DNA of 33,691 bases from Bacilli bacterium (GCA_012838505.1 DUPD01000095.1:1-33691); one strand, 5' to 3'; positions 23,623-33,006 are shown, numbered from the stretch's first letter. Notes: a model not told the origin generated them from the sequence alone. Numbers and translations: made by a program.

Positions 23623-26600
23623 TAAAACCTCTGTCTTGCAATTTCTTGCATATTTCGATTCAGTTTATCAATTGTATCCCAGTCTAGTTCAAGATTATAC
23701 TTTTCCTTGTATTCAAATAGTACATCTTCAATTGCTTGTTCCATACTGTTTCTCACGTCTTGATTATTGTGCCAATCGACTTTTACTTGCTCTTCAATTG
23801 CTTTTTCGATATCAAGGGATACTTTTCCTAAAATATCTTTCATCGCTACGTCTTTATTTGTCTCATACTTTGCCCGTTCCTCTGTAAGTACATCATGAAG
23901 ACTTCCGTAAAACGCTTGAGCATGTGGGTTACGTTTAATATCATCGGGATAGCCAACGATATCCTCTTCTTCATACTCATCGGCATACTTATACATTGCT
24001 TCGAGATACTCTTTCTCACTAATTCGCTTTTCCTTGTATTTATTAAACGTTTCTTCAATCATCTCGGAAAACTTTTTATAATATGCAGGGTCTTTCCCAT
24101 AATTATTACTAATACTTTGGCTGATGCGACTGCGAATAGCATCAGCTCGTGAAGCTTCTCCTTCAAGCATTTCAACTTCTCGTAATAGTTCATTTTTATC
24201 TGTTAAATTCACTTGCTTTGTGATTCGGCTTACGTCATGGCTTGTAATATCGCTATCGATAAGTTGTTGCATTTTTGGATCTAACTCGGACAAGTCCACT
24301 GAATCACCATACCGAATTCGAACGGACTTTCTTAATTCCGTATAAAACTTTACATCTCGCTCAATATCTTTAATTTCATCTTCCATCGCGTTATACAGAT
24401 TCGATGAGCTGATCGCAAATTTTAATGACGTTTCTACTTTATTTAACTTTGCATAAAAATCGTCCCTTATCCGTTGATCTGCTAGAATAACCTCATATGC
24501 ACCACTGTCTTCAGTATTATGAACAGTTTTGAAAATATCAACAAGATTACTATAATTTTGCCTCAGTTCCCCGATAATTTCCATCGAATCATAGAGTGTT
24601 CCTTCTAAGTCTTTGGGATCAAATTGTTCCAGTCCACTACCAGAATAAACGTTCATTGCGTTATTTAATTCTGTTAAAAGTCCTCTGAAATCAATGATTA
24701 AACCACGATCTTTTTTATCATATAATCTGTTCACTCGAGCAATTGCTTGTAATAAATTATGCTCTTTCAACGGTTTATCAACATAAAGCACTGCTGCTCT
24801 TGGTGCATCAAAACCTGTGAGTAATTTGTCAACAACAATTAAAATATCAAAGTCTCCATGAATAAACTGATCTTTGATCGATGTTTCATAACGTGTTTCA
24901 TCCCCATATCGTGCCATCATTCGATCCCAATATTTTTGAACGATATCTGACGTTTCTTTTGTCGGATCATCATGACCTTCTCTTGTGTCAGGTGGGGAAA
25001 TGATGACTCTTGCTTCAAGCTCATCATAAAACTCAAACATCTTTAAATAACGAATTGCATCTGCTTTACTACTTGTCGCCAACATTGCATTAAGCTCAGT
25101 TCCAGCTAGTGTTTTATTATAATGTTCAATAATCCACATCGTAATTAACTGAATCCGCTTTTGGGATGATGCGACTCTTGTCAACGTACTCCATCGTTGT
25201 TTCACATCTTGCTTTTGTTCTTCTGAGAGTCCTCTTGTTAACATTTCTAAGTTACGGTCAATAATTTCGTCATTCACTTCTTGTTCGACCATTAATCCTT
25301 CATAAAATAACGGTAAAATGGTTTCATCTCGTACCGCGTCAGCGATCGTATACGTATGAATAAGATCCCCGAATTTCATCATTGTGTTCTTCTCTTTTTT
25401 CATAAGTGGTGTTCCTGTAAAGCCTAAATATGATGCGTTAGGGAAAACTTTCCTCATTTTGTTATGGAACTTACCATATTGTGTTCGGTGTGACTCATCA
25501 ACTAATACAAAAATATCTTGTGATAAAATTGGTTCCTGATAATCTGCCGCTGTTTCAAATTTATTTACAATTGTTGTAATAATATCAGCTGCATTATCAT
25601 TAATTAAATCAACTAAATGCCTACCTGTACTTGCCTGATTCGGCCGTAAACTTGTATGCTGAAACGTTTGGTAAATTTGATGATCTAAATCAACACGGTC
25701 TGTAACAATAACTACTTTTGGATGTGCACCGCGTAAGGCTGAAAATATATATTTCGCAAACATAACCATTGTGAGCGACTTCCCACTACCTTGCGTATGC
25801 CAAATCACACCAGACTTTCGATTGCCATTTTCGTCCCGTTCTTCAATCCGGTTTACAATTTCTTTGACACCAAAAAATTGCTGGTAACGTGCGACCTTTT
25901 TTACGTTACTATCAAACACAATAAAATACTGCATAAACTCTAGTAATCTATCCGGATAAAATAACGAAACAATATCTTGATCTTGTTTAGCTATTTCTCT
26001 CGTTTGAATCGCATCATTTAAAATGTTTGATAGCCAGTCAATTTCTTCCTCCCTCCAAACCGCCCAAAATTTAGAAGGTGTCCCACATGTCGCATAGCTT
26101 GCTTCATTTCTATTTGTTGCCATGACGAGCTGAACAAACTTAAACAACTGTGGCGCATAATTTTGTTTTTGATTACGGATCATTTGACTAACTGCTTGGC
26201 TCAATGGGATAGCTGGCCGTTTATTTTCAATGACACCTATTGGGATTCCATTAATAAAGAGAACGATGTCGGGAAAAATATGTTCGATCCCATCTTCCCG
26301 TTCAACTTGAAATTCATCTGTCACATGAAACACATTATTTTCTGGATTTACCCAATCAATATAATTAATATTGAACGACCGGCGATTACCGTCAGGTGTA
26401 AATTCTTCATAACTTTTTCCAAGCATAAGTAAATCATAAATTTTCTCATTCGTGTTTACAAGACCATCTGTTAGTGGAACATCAATATCACTCAATGCTT
26501 TATCAAGGTTTCCTTCAGAGAAGGAGTGATATTCGCCTTTATACTCATAGCGATTTATTTTAGTAAGTTGTTCTTTTAAAACAGCCGTTAAAATCGGATT

Positions 26601-26723
26601 GTAAAAGTTATCCCGCATTGTAGTTGCCTCATTTGGTGATATATACTCATAACCTATTTCTTGAAGCAGTTCCAATGCTGGAACTTGACTTGATGGCCGT
26701 TCATGATATAGATTTTTACCCAC
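23622..26723 (-). CDS. hsdR: Type I restriction enzyme R subunit (HsdR)
   Basis: The 1033-aa DNA translocase and nuclease subunit of the restriction complex. The N-terminal PD-(D/E)xK nuclease shows FPDIVLFINGIPIGVIENKRP with D152, E166 and K168. The SF2 helicase motor follows: Walker A TQGSGKSLTM (310-319), Walker B as VDESH (408-412), GFTGTP (434-439) and motif VI QAIARVNR (659-666). The C-terminal region is helical and likely contacts HsdM. All catalytic residues are present and length is full, so it looks functional. GTG start, 9 bp behind AAAGGAGG, overlapping the end of hsdS by 8 bp. Confidence 0.97.
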   Translation of the reverse strand: MGKNLYHERPSSQVPALELLQEIGYEYISPNEATTMRDNFYNPILTAVLKEQLTKINRYEYKGEYHSFSEGNLDKALSDIDVPLTDGLVNTNEKIYDLLMLGKSYEEFTPDGNRRSFNINYIDWVNPENNVFHVTDEFQVEREDGIEHIFPDIVLFINGIPIGVIENKRPAIPLSQAVSQMIRNQKQNYAPQLFKFVQLVMATNRNEASYATCGTPSKFWAVWREEEIDWLSNILNDAIQTREIAKQDQDIVSLFYPDRLLEFMQYFIVFDSNVKKVARYQQFFGVKEIVNRIEERDENGNRKSGVIWHTQGSGKSLTMVMFAKYIFSALRGAHPKVVIVTDRVDLDHQIYQTFQHTSLRPNQASTGRHLVDLINDNAADIITTIVNKFETAADYQEPILSQDIFVLVDESHRTQYGKFHNKMRKVFPNASYLGFTGTPLMKKEKNTMMKFGDLIHTYTIADAVRDETILPLFYEGLMVEQEVNDEIIDRNLEMLTRGLSEEQKQDVKQRWSTLTRVASSQKRIQLITMWIIEHYNKTLAGTELNAMLATSSKADAIRYLKMFEFYDELEARVIISPPDTREGHDDPTKETSDIVQKYWDRMMARYGDETRYETSIKDQFIHGDFDILIVVDKLLTGFDAPRAAVLYVDKPLKEHNLLQAIARVNRLYDKKDRGLIIDFRGLLTELNNAMNVYSGSGLEQFDPKDLEGTLYDSMEIIGELRQNYSNLVDIFKTVHNTEDSGAYEVILADQRIRDDFYAKLNKVETSLKFAISSSNLYNAMEDEIKDIERDVKFYTELRKSVRIRYGDSVDLSELDPKMQQLIDSDITSHDVSRITKQVNLTDKNELLREVEMLEGEASRADAIRSRISQSISNNYGKDPAYYKKFSEMIEETFNKYKEKRISEKEYLEAMYKYADEYEEEDIVGYPDDIKRNPHAQAFYGSLHDVLTEERAKYETNKDVAMKDILGKVSLDIEKAIEEQVKVDWHNNQDVRNSMEQAIEDVLFEYKEKYNLELDWDTIDKLNRNMQEIARQRF

Positions 26724-27945
26724 TAGTTACAGCCTCCTTTACCCGGACAATTCCTGTTAAGAGCAGTTGCATAAGACCTTTTTTCTGTTCCTTTAGTTGT
26801 TCGACTTCTTGTTTTAGTAGGTCGATCTCTTGGTCAGCGGTTGATAGGATTTTGGCGATGCGATGTTGTTGTGAAATACTTGGAACCTCAAGTGTTGTTT
26901 TTAAGAATTCTGTTTTAGATAAATTAAATCTTGTAGAGCCCTGAGCAAGCCGCATCATTTCATATCTAAAGCTATCTCCTCTTAAACAGTACCTTAAAAA
27001 CTCGGGTAAAACCTCTTCAAAACTGTTTAATCTAAAGCCGAAACAAAAACTGTTCAGATAAATATCTTCTTCTATTTCATCTAAAAGGACTGAACTCATT
27101 CCTACCTCATGAGGGGTCTCTGAAGATGTTGTAAAAAATACATCACCATACTTTATCATATTTTGTTTTTCCCCTTCTTTGAGTAACACCCTATCAAAAA
27201 CATTTAAATTCAATTTAGAATTATCAAATATATTTTTAAAAGTGATAAATTTTTTCCCTGTTCCAAAATCCTTACGTGTTTTTCCGGTTAAACCATTATA
27301 AGTCTTACCTAAATCCCTTAACTTTAATTTAAACCACTGATTTGAATTGACTGGTGTAAGTAGTTCTTGCATCAACCCTTTTTTCTGTTCTTCTTTTTCT
27401 TTAATAAGGGATTCTTTTAATTCAATCGCCCGATCCCATGTTGATAATATATCTGCTATTTTTTGTTGTTCATCTACTTTATTTGGTATTGGTATTTTAT
27501 GCATATGGACATCATTCCTATTTAAAGTAGGAACGCCTGTGCCTGCATGAAATCTTTCAAGTTTTATATATTTATATAAGTAGTATACAAACTTTTCTAC
27601 ATTCCTCTTAAAGTCTGTTACCCATAAAGTTGTATTGTGTGGCCAAAAGTTGTCCGTAATATAAAAAACATTACCAATTGTCCCTGATCTTCCAGTCACA
27701 ACTCCTGGTCCCTCAACTTTATATTCATTGTGATATCTAGAAATCCCATTGGAATAGCAAACGGGAGTATCCCCAATATTCACCTTTGATGCCGGCAGAT
27801 CGAACCCTCTCTGTAATGGAGCTATGTCTTTTAGCTGTTTTACTTCCCAATCTGAAGGAAAGATATCGTTCCTGTATTGTTTATAACCTGCCGGAATAAT
27901 CTCCTGTCTAATCTGCTCAATCCTATCCTTTATTTCTTGATTCAA
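26716..27945 (-). CDS. hsdS: Type I restriction enzyme S subunit (HsdS), two target recognition domains
   Basis: The DNA-recognition subunit. It has two target recognition domains, each followed by a conserved helix: EQKKGLMQELLTP after the first and EQKKGLMQLLLTG after the second. Each helix is preceded by the pattern QQ(K/R)IA(D/K)ILST. The first TRD includes APLQRGFDLP and GVVTGRSGTIG, the second RDLGKTYNGLTGK. I place the start at TTG 27945 (NQEIKDRIEQIR), 5 bp behind GGGGGAG; an in-frame ATG at 27969 has no ribosome site. The target sequence cannot be predicted. At DNA level the two helix segments form direct repeats exactly 600 bp apart (26767 and 27367). Confidence 0.93.
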   Translation of the reverse strand: MNQEIKDRIEQIRQEIIPAGYKQYRNDIFPSDWEVKQLKDIAPLQRGFDLPASKVNIGDTPVCYSNGISRYHNEYKVEGPGVVTGRSGTIGNVFYITDNFWPHNTTLWVTDFKRNVEKFVYYLYKYIKLERFHAGTGVPTLNRNDVHMHKIPIPNKVDEQQKIADILSTWDRAIELKESLIKEKEEQKKGLMQELLTPVNSNQWFKLKLRDLGKTYNGLTGKTRKDFGTGKKFITFKNIFDNSKLNLNVFDRVLLKEGEKQNMIKYGDVFFTTSSETPHEVGMSSVLLDEIEEDIYLNSFCFGFRLNSFEEVLPEFLRYCLRGDSFRYEMMRLAQGSTRFNLSKTEFLKTTLEVPSISQQHRIAKILSTADQEIDLLKQEVEQLKEQKKGLMQLLLTGIVRVKEAVTSG

Positions 27946-27980
27946 TAGTGCTCCCCCACTTTCTCCCATGCAAAATATGT

Positions 27981-28973
27981 TTACTTCAACCTATTCCGCT
28001 CTATAAACTTATCAAAGTCATCTTTCTCTGGATTTTCAAGTCGCTCTTGATGAAAAATTTCATACTGATCTGTTGCTAATTTATCAGCTACTTCCCTTCG
28101 AACTTTACCTGCATTTTTGAGTATTTCATGTTCATTAAATTGCAAAAATGCATCTAATCGTTCGATCCAGTCTTTCATATACATGGCTTCATGTCTTCTG
28201 GCTTGTAATTCTGCATAGTCTAGGTACATGGTGACGATTCGATTTAATTCATCTAATTCTGTATCTGTTAAGTAATTTTTTGCTATGGTAACATCTTCTT
28301 TCCGAACTTTGTCACCTTTCCATGAGGTCAATCCCATGTTTTCTTTTGAGGCATAGCCCGTAACTTGATTAATTCGGGAGCTGTATACCCATGAATTGCG
28401 AAATGCAATTTGTTTTGCACTGTTGCAAAAAACTCCCTTGTCAGTGGAATATTAGGATCATAATCAACTGACGTGGCGTAAATATCAGTGATCTGTTTGT
28501 AGAAACGTTTTTCTGATGATCGTATATCACGAATACGTCTTAAAAGTTCATCAAAATAATCGCTTCCAAGATTCTGAACTTCCTTTAATCGTTCATCATC
28601 CATTGTAAAACCTTTGACAAGATACTCATTCAATCGCTCTGTCGCCCACTTTCGAAAACGGTGTTCCACGATGAGAACGAACACGATAACCAACGGCGAG
28701 AATCATTTCGAGATTGTAAAAGGCTACTTCGCGATCGACTTGACGAGTCCCTTCAGTTTGAACTATTAGGTTTTTCCTAATAGTTGCCGTATCATCCAAC
28801 TCGCGCTCTTGATAGATGTTTTTTATATGTTCATTTATTGTCGGTATTCTTTTTTGATATAGATCTGCCATCGCTCTCTGTGTCATCCACACTGTTTCAT
28901 CTTCCAAGCGCACATTAATCTTCGTTTCGCCATCTTCTGTTTGGTACATGAGAAACTGAGAATCATTCGACAT
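27981..28973 (-). pseudogene. rhuM: RhuM family gene interrupted by two frameshifts
   Basis: An intact RhuM-type protein would be about 330 aa. The N-terminal part reads from ATG 28973 (MSNDSQFLMYQTEDGE, then TVWMTQRAMADLYQ and LEMILAVGYRVRSHRG). At 28655-28658 one extra base in a four-base run shifts the frame; removing it gives RGTPFRKWATERLNEYLVKGF. Near 28354 one base is missing; restoring it joins LRA to SKENMGLTSWKG. The last part (28337-27981) is back in the first frame. A stop at 28626-28628 ends translation after the first lesion. RhuM proteins are common companions of type I operons with an unsettled role. Sequencing error in homopolymers is the main alternative. Confidence 0.85.
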
Positions 28974-29005
28974 GCTTTACACCTCCACCTCAAAATATAT
29001 AATCA

Positions 29006-29884
29006 TTATTCTAGCTCCCTTAACTCCATCTCATTTAAACTTTTGCCGTTATGCTTCCATTGTCTGCGTCCATTTTCCGTTCCTCCAGCTATAGCCGCAG
29101 CCGCGTAACTTGGACTATTGAAAATATAATCATCCGTAAATTCATAAAGGCCTTCATGACTCATTTCTTTTAATACTCCACTTTCAACCAATGAGCTTCT
29201 CATCTTTTTGATAGCTGGCAATGCAGAAGGTCGATCCTCAATAACCGCTGTTGATCCTTTGAGTACGATATATTTATCATCTTCAATTTTCATTTGAGCT
29301 TGTGCATTATATACACCAAACTCATAAATCACATCTTCTTCAGATTCCTTTTTTTCCATTGACTCAATGCGTTTTGGCTCCAGAATATCGATCCCGACTG
29401 ATGACATAATTAATCTGATCGCACTTAGAAAATGCTTCATTTCCGCTGTGTCGACCTCCGACAGATTAGGTGTAGAAGGTATTTGGTTATTTTCCAGTTC
29501 TGCTTTATCCGCCTGGGTAATCAGCTTGTGTATTTCAGATTCAAGATATTGGATTTGCGTTTTCGTTATGTAGTCGTCTTTAGAAGTAAATACAATCGCC
29601 TCATCCCAAAAATCCTTCTGTTTTCCACCACGCGAATGACTTTTGAGCCTCAAATCAACTGACTCTCCTTCACCAACATAGACCATTAATTTATCTGGAT
29701 TTTCGATGTTATTTCCAAGTAAAATATAACAACCTGGCTTCTTTGATTCATTTCTTTCTAAAAACTCTCTTAATTTTGTCCTTGGAAATATTGTTGTATA
29801 TATCGTCATGTTAGATATTTCCACCGTTCTAAGTCCTTTTGGATTTCCATCGACTAAAAACAAACGGATTAAACTTCCCGACAA
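29006..29884 (-). CDS. GIY-YIG nuclease-like protein with DUF4357 domain
   Basis: A 292-aa protein. The GIY-YIG fold appears as GCYILLG (51-57), VYVGEGESVDLRLKSH (68-83) and the acidic helix QYLESEIHKL (112-121), which would carry the metal-binding Glu. A central linker (about 130-200) follows. The C-terminal DUF4357 domain includes FNSPSYAAAAIAGGTENGRRQW and ends in SLNEMEL. This domain pair is frequent within type I restriction loci, suggesting an accessory nuclease or DNA-binding role. The start is TTG, 6 bp behind GGAGGG. It lies between the dinD and rhuM remnants and is itself intact. Confidence 0.85.
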   Translation of the reverse strand: MSGSLIRLFLVDGNPKGLRTVEISNMTIYTTIFPRTKLREFLERNESKKPGCYILLGNNIENPDKLMVYVGEGESVDLRLKSHSRGGKQKDFWDEAIVFTSKDDYITKTQIQYLESEIHKLITQADKAELENNQIPSTPNLSEVDTAEMKHFLSAIRLIMSSVGIDILEPKRIESMEKKESEEDVIYEFGVYNAQAQMKIEDDKYIVLKGSTAVIEDRPSALPAIKKMRSSLVESGVLKEMSHEGLYEFTDDYIFNSPSYAAAAIAGGTENGRRQWKHNGKSLNEMELRELE

Positions 29885-29925
29885 GTGAATCCCTCCGTTC
29901 AGAAATCATTACATTAATCTCTTTT

Positions 29926-30755
29926 TTACTCATCGATTCTTTTTGGTTCTTTTTTTTCTAACTGTTTAATACTTTTTTCAGGTGTAGGCAAATTCTCGGG
30001 CATGGTACCACCAAGGTCTTCAATTGTTTGTCGAACTTTTGCTCCAACTTCATAATGTGTTCGATTCGCTTTTGTTTTTCCTTTTATGCGATCACGCCGT
30101 AATTTTTCATCTGTTTGCGTAGCTCTAAATAAATTGGCGGCTAATTCGGTACTTCCCATATGATCAAGAATTTGCTGGCTCTTTCTTAGCTTTTTTCGTT
30201 GATGAATCTGTTTGGCCCCCATCCCACCATATAAACCTTGGTAACCATGGTTTTGAAAAACTGCATAGTCATAAGGTGTTTCAACACCTGCATTTTGTGC
30301 CGCTTCAGCCAAGGATTTATTATGTTCCTTTAATTCATTTCTTATCGCTAGCCGTTTTTGATCTTCATCTAATGACTGAAATTCATCCTGTAGCTCTTGC
30401 TTACGGGTTTGAACTGCGAAATATGTTTGGCCTAAAGCAACAACTTCTTTTTTAGGATCCGCATTTTGGACAATTAGATAGCAAGCATATCGAGACAACA
30501 TCATATCATTAATTCCACGAACAGCTCCTGAACCCAATTCAACCATTTTCCTGACCTCAGGAAAATGGTCTAAAACGTTATGGCCACTGTTTCACAAGCT
30601 TCTTTAGCTTTGTCAATTACCCTTGAAAAATTCTCCCATTTACTATACTGTAAAATTTCTTGCAAATCCCTGGCATACCAATAATCTTCACCATAGTCAT
30701 TGACATGACGATATTCCTCAAACACCCGCTCGTTATACGAATCTATATTTGACAT
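29926..30755 (-). pseudogene. dinD: DNA damage-inducible protein D (DinD) with one frameshift
   Basis: The N-terminal part starts at ATG 30755 behind GGGGGGAG (SNIDSYNERVFEEY, YWYARDLQEILQYSKWENFSRVI, KAKEACE). At 30590-30592 one A is missing from an A-run. Restoring it joins EACE to NSGHNVLDHFPEVRKMVELGSG and the rest of the protein (to 29926), which includes LSRYACYLIVQNADP and YFAVQTRKQELQ. Full length would be about 276 aa, normal for DinD. DinD of Escherichia coli is LexA-controlled and inhibits RecA activities. As it stands the first product is a 61-aa fragment; the second part (from 30546) could be translated from an internal ATG. Confidence 0.88.
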
Positions 30756-30775
30756 GAGTGCTCCCCCCCTTATTG

Positions 30776-32299
30776 TTAAAGCCCCAACTCTTTCAAATAC
30801 TTCTCCATCTGACTTTCTACTTCTTTCAATTCTGTTTGAATATCTTTTATGTTTGTCGCTACTTGTTCCATATCAACTGGATCTTCTTCCTCAAATGTGT
30901 CTACATAGCGCGGAATGTTTAGGTTAAAGTCATTCTCCTCGATTTCTTTAAATGTTGCGACATAAGAAAATTTATCGATTGTTTCATAGTTGTTATATGT
31001 TTCAACAATTCGATCAACATCTTCTTTGCGTAAGAAGTTTTGATTGGAACCTTTTTCAAAATACTCTTCACCTGAAGCATCGATGAATAACACATCTTTT
31101 TGTGTACGTCCCTTTTTAAACACTAAAACAGTTGCTGGAATACCTACTCCATAAAATAGTGCTTCTGGTACCCCGATGACTGCATGTAAGTAATTTAACT
31201 TAATAAACTGTTCTCGAATTTGTTTCTCTGCTGCTCCCCTAAATAAAACACCATGAGGTAAAATGGTAACCATTGTTCCACCCTCAGCAAGTGATGCTAA
31301 CATATGCTGAACAAATGCCATATCTCCACGACTTGCAGGAGCTATTCCCCAGTCAAAACGACGATATGGATCAAGCTCTGGTGACATGCGGAAGCGATCT
31401 TCACCTTCGCCAGCAAAACCTTCTGCCCATTTCGCCAATGAAAATGGCGGATTCGCAACAATTCGTTGGAATTTCATTAAGTTCCCCTGATCATCTAAAT
31501 GAAGAGGGTTTGCAATAGTATCTCCCCATCCGATATTCGCGTCATCAATATTGTTTAAAAACATATTCATTTTCGCGAGAGAATGGGTTTGCCCATTTCG
31601 TTCCTGGCCATATATTGCAACTTTACGATCCTTTACTTTATCAACAACACGGATTAATAACGAACCTGAACCACACGTCGGGTCATAAATTCGGTCGTTC
31701 TCTTCTGGTTCTACAAGTTGTGCTAATAGTTCAGATAACATAGGGGGAGTGAAAAATTCCCCGCCTTTTTTACCTGCATCAGAAGCAAACTGCTCAATCA
31801 TATACTGATAAGCATTTCCAATAATATCTTCATCTTCAATCATAGATGGACGAAGGTCGAGACGATTGAAATCTTCCAAAACGTTTCTTAGAATAGTGTT
31901 TCGCTCTCGTGTTGAACCTAAAACAGCTTCACTATTAAAATCAATATTACGAAATACCCCGCGTAATTTTGTTGCGTTCGTGTCTTCAATATTACCTAGT
32001 GCTTTATTGATAATCACACCGATTTCTGGATTAGTTCGCTCACTATATAAATAATCAAACGTTGATTGTTCATCTAACACGAATCGCTCACGATTCATTG
32101 CTCTCTGAATTCGTTCATCATTCCCATCGTATTTTTCCTGGTAAACTTCTAATCTCTCTTTATGTACGTCACTCATATATTTCACGAATAACATGACAAG
32201 GATATAATCTTTATATGTGCTCGAATCAATTTTTCCTCTAAATGTATCAGCAGCACTCCAAAGAACTCGATTAATCGTATCTTGTGTAGTCTTTCCCAT
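30776..32299 (-). CDS. hsdM: Type I restriction enzyme M subunit (HsdM)
   Basis: The 507-aa adenine-N6 DNA methyltransferase subunit. An N-terminal helical HsdM domain (about 1-130) is followed by the methyltransferase core. The SAM-binding motif is DPTCGSGS (206-213) and the catalytic motif is NPPF (283-286). KKGGEFFTPPMLSELLAQLVEP (178-199) precedes the first motif as usual. The C-terminal tail is a long coiled coil that contacts HsdS. ATG start, overlapping the half-HsdS stop as TAATG. All motifs are intact. It should modify sites recognised by the full HsdS, the half HsdS, or both. Confidence 0.97.
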   Translation of the reverse strand: MGKTTQDTINRVLWSAADTFRGKIDSSTYKDYILVMLFVKYMSDVHKERLEVYQEKYDGNDERIQRAMNRERFVLDEQSTFDYLYSERTNPEIGVIINKALGNIEDTNATKLRGVFRNIDFNSEAVLGSTRERNTILRNVLEDFNRLDLRPSMIEDEDIIGNAYQYMIEQFASDAGKKGGEFFTPPMLSELLAQLVEPEENDRIYDPTCGSGSLLIRVVDKVKDRKVAIYGQERNGQTHSLAKMNMFLNNIDDANIGWGDTIANPLHLDDQGNLMKFQRIVANPPFSLAKWAEGFAGEGEDRFRMSPELDPYRRFDWGIAPASRGDMAFVQHMLASLAEGGTMVTILPHGVLFRGAAEKQIREQFIKLNYLHAVIGVPEALFYGVGIPATVLVFKKGRTQKDVLFIDASGEEYFEKGSNQNFLRKEDVDRIVETYNNYETIDKFSYVATFKEIEENDFNLNIPRYVDTFEEEDPVDMEQVATNIKDIQTELKEVESQMEKYLKELGL

Positions 32300-32889
32300 T
32301 AATAATCCCTCATCTTCTCTTTAATAATTTCACTTGTGATCCCTTGATAGTATTGATCTTTCTGTTCAATAAGATCATTCAGTAATCGACGCTCTCTTAA
32401 ATATAGCTTGTGTAATTGTGTAATGTTTTCTTGATCTGTTAATGATAACTTTGGTATTTGAAGCCTGCGAATGATTTTCTGATTAATGTTTGGAGTAAGT
32501 GTTCCAGATTGTGATCGGAAAAACTCTCGCCTCACATTACTCGTATTTAAGTACCAACTAACATACTCTGGTAAATATCCCGTGTGTGTAATTTCAATTG
32601 ATACAAAATAAGATGGAATCAAAACGCCAGCTTGATGTTCTTGAATACAAACAGACGTAAACGGTTCATTTAACCGTAGAAGAATTTCCCCTACTTGCGT
32701 AAAATAATGATCATCTAAAATTTCATTACTAGGAAAAAGTTCAAGCTCTGCCTCATTAAAATCACCATGTGCTTCAATATTGTTTAAACTTAGTATTTTA
32801 TACTTCTTTTCTAATTCAAGCTCACTTCTCGCCCGCTTTCGTGATAAAATTAAACCAGACTCGATTTGACTAATTTCACCTAACCTCAC
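32299..32889 (-). CDS. Half-sized HsdS-like specificity subunit (single TRD)
   Basis: A 196-aa protein with one target recognition domain (LGEISQIESGLILSRKRA, PSYFVSIEI, SQSGTLTPNINQKIIRRLQIPKL) and one terminal helix (ENITQLHKLYLRERRLLNDLIEQKDQYYQGI). Its C-terminus is unlike the EQKKGLMQ helix of the full HsdS downstream, so it is not a simple broken copy of it. Half-S proteins can dimerise to recognise palindromic targets, known from truncated EcoR124I and similar subunits; whether this one does so is inference. GTG start, 6 bp behind GGTGG. It is the first gene of the operon and coupled to hsdM. Confidence 0.8.
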   Translation of the reverse strand: MRLGEISQIESGLILSRKRARSELELEKKYKILSLNNIEAHGDFNEAELELFPSNEILDDHYFTQVGEILLRLNEPFTSVCIQEHQAGVLIPSYFVSIEITHTGYLPEYVSWYLNTSNVRREFFRSQSGTLTPNINQKIIRRLQIPKLSLTDQENITQLHKLYLRERRLLNDLIEQKDQYYQGITSEIIKEKMRDY

Positions 32890-32945
32890 GTAACACCACC
32901 TACCTGCTTTTTAAGTTTAAAAATCATATTTAACATTTGAATACC

Positions 32946-32973
32946 ATTATACATACCACGAAATTATTGTCAA
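32946..32973 (-). promoter_or_regulatory. Promoter of the type I restriction operon
   Basis: Minus-strand TTGACA (32973-32968) and TATAAT (32951-32946) are both consensus with a 16-bp spacer. Transcription would begin near 32939, about 50 bp before the half-HsdS start codon. Confidence 0.85.
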
Positions 32974-32981
32974 GTTTATAT

Positions 32982-33006
32982 TTTGTTAAATTAATCATTT
33001 AACAAA
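32982..33006. promoter_or_regulatory. Operator-like 10-bp inverted repeat upstream of the operon promoter
   Basis: TTTGTTAAAT (32982-32991) and ATTTAACAAA (32997-33006) are perfect inverse copies around a 5-bp centre. The dyad ends 8 bp before the -35 box. A related half-site (ATTTAACATTTG) lies near 32929-32940, around the transcription start. No regulator gene is in this window. Confidence 0.6.
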
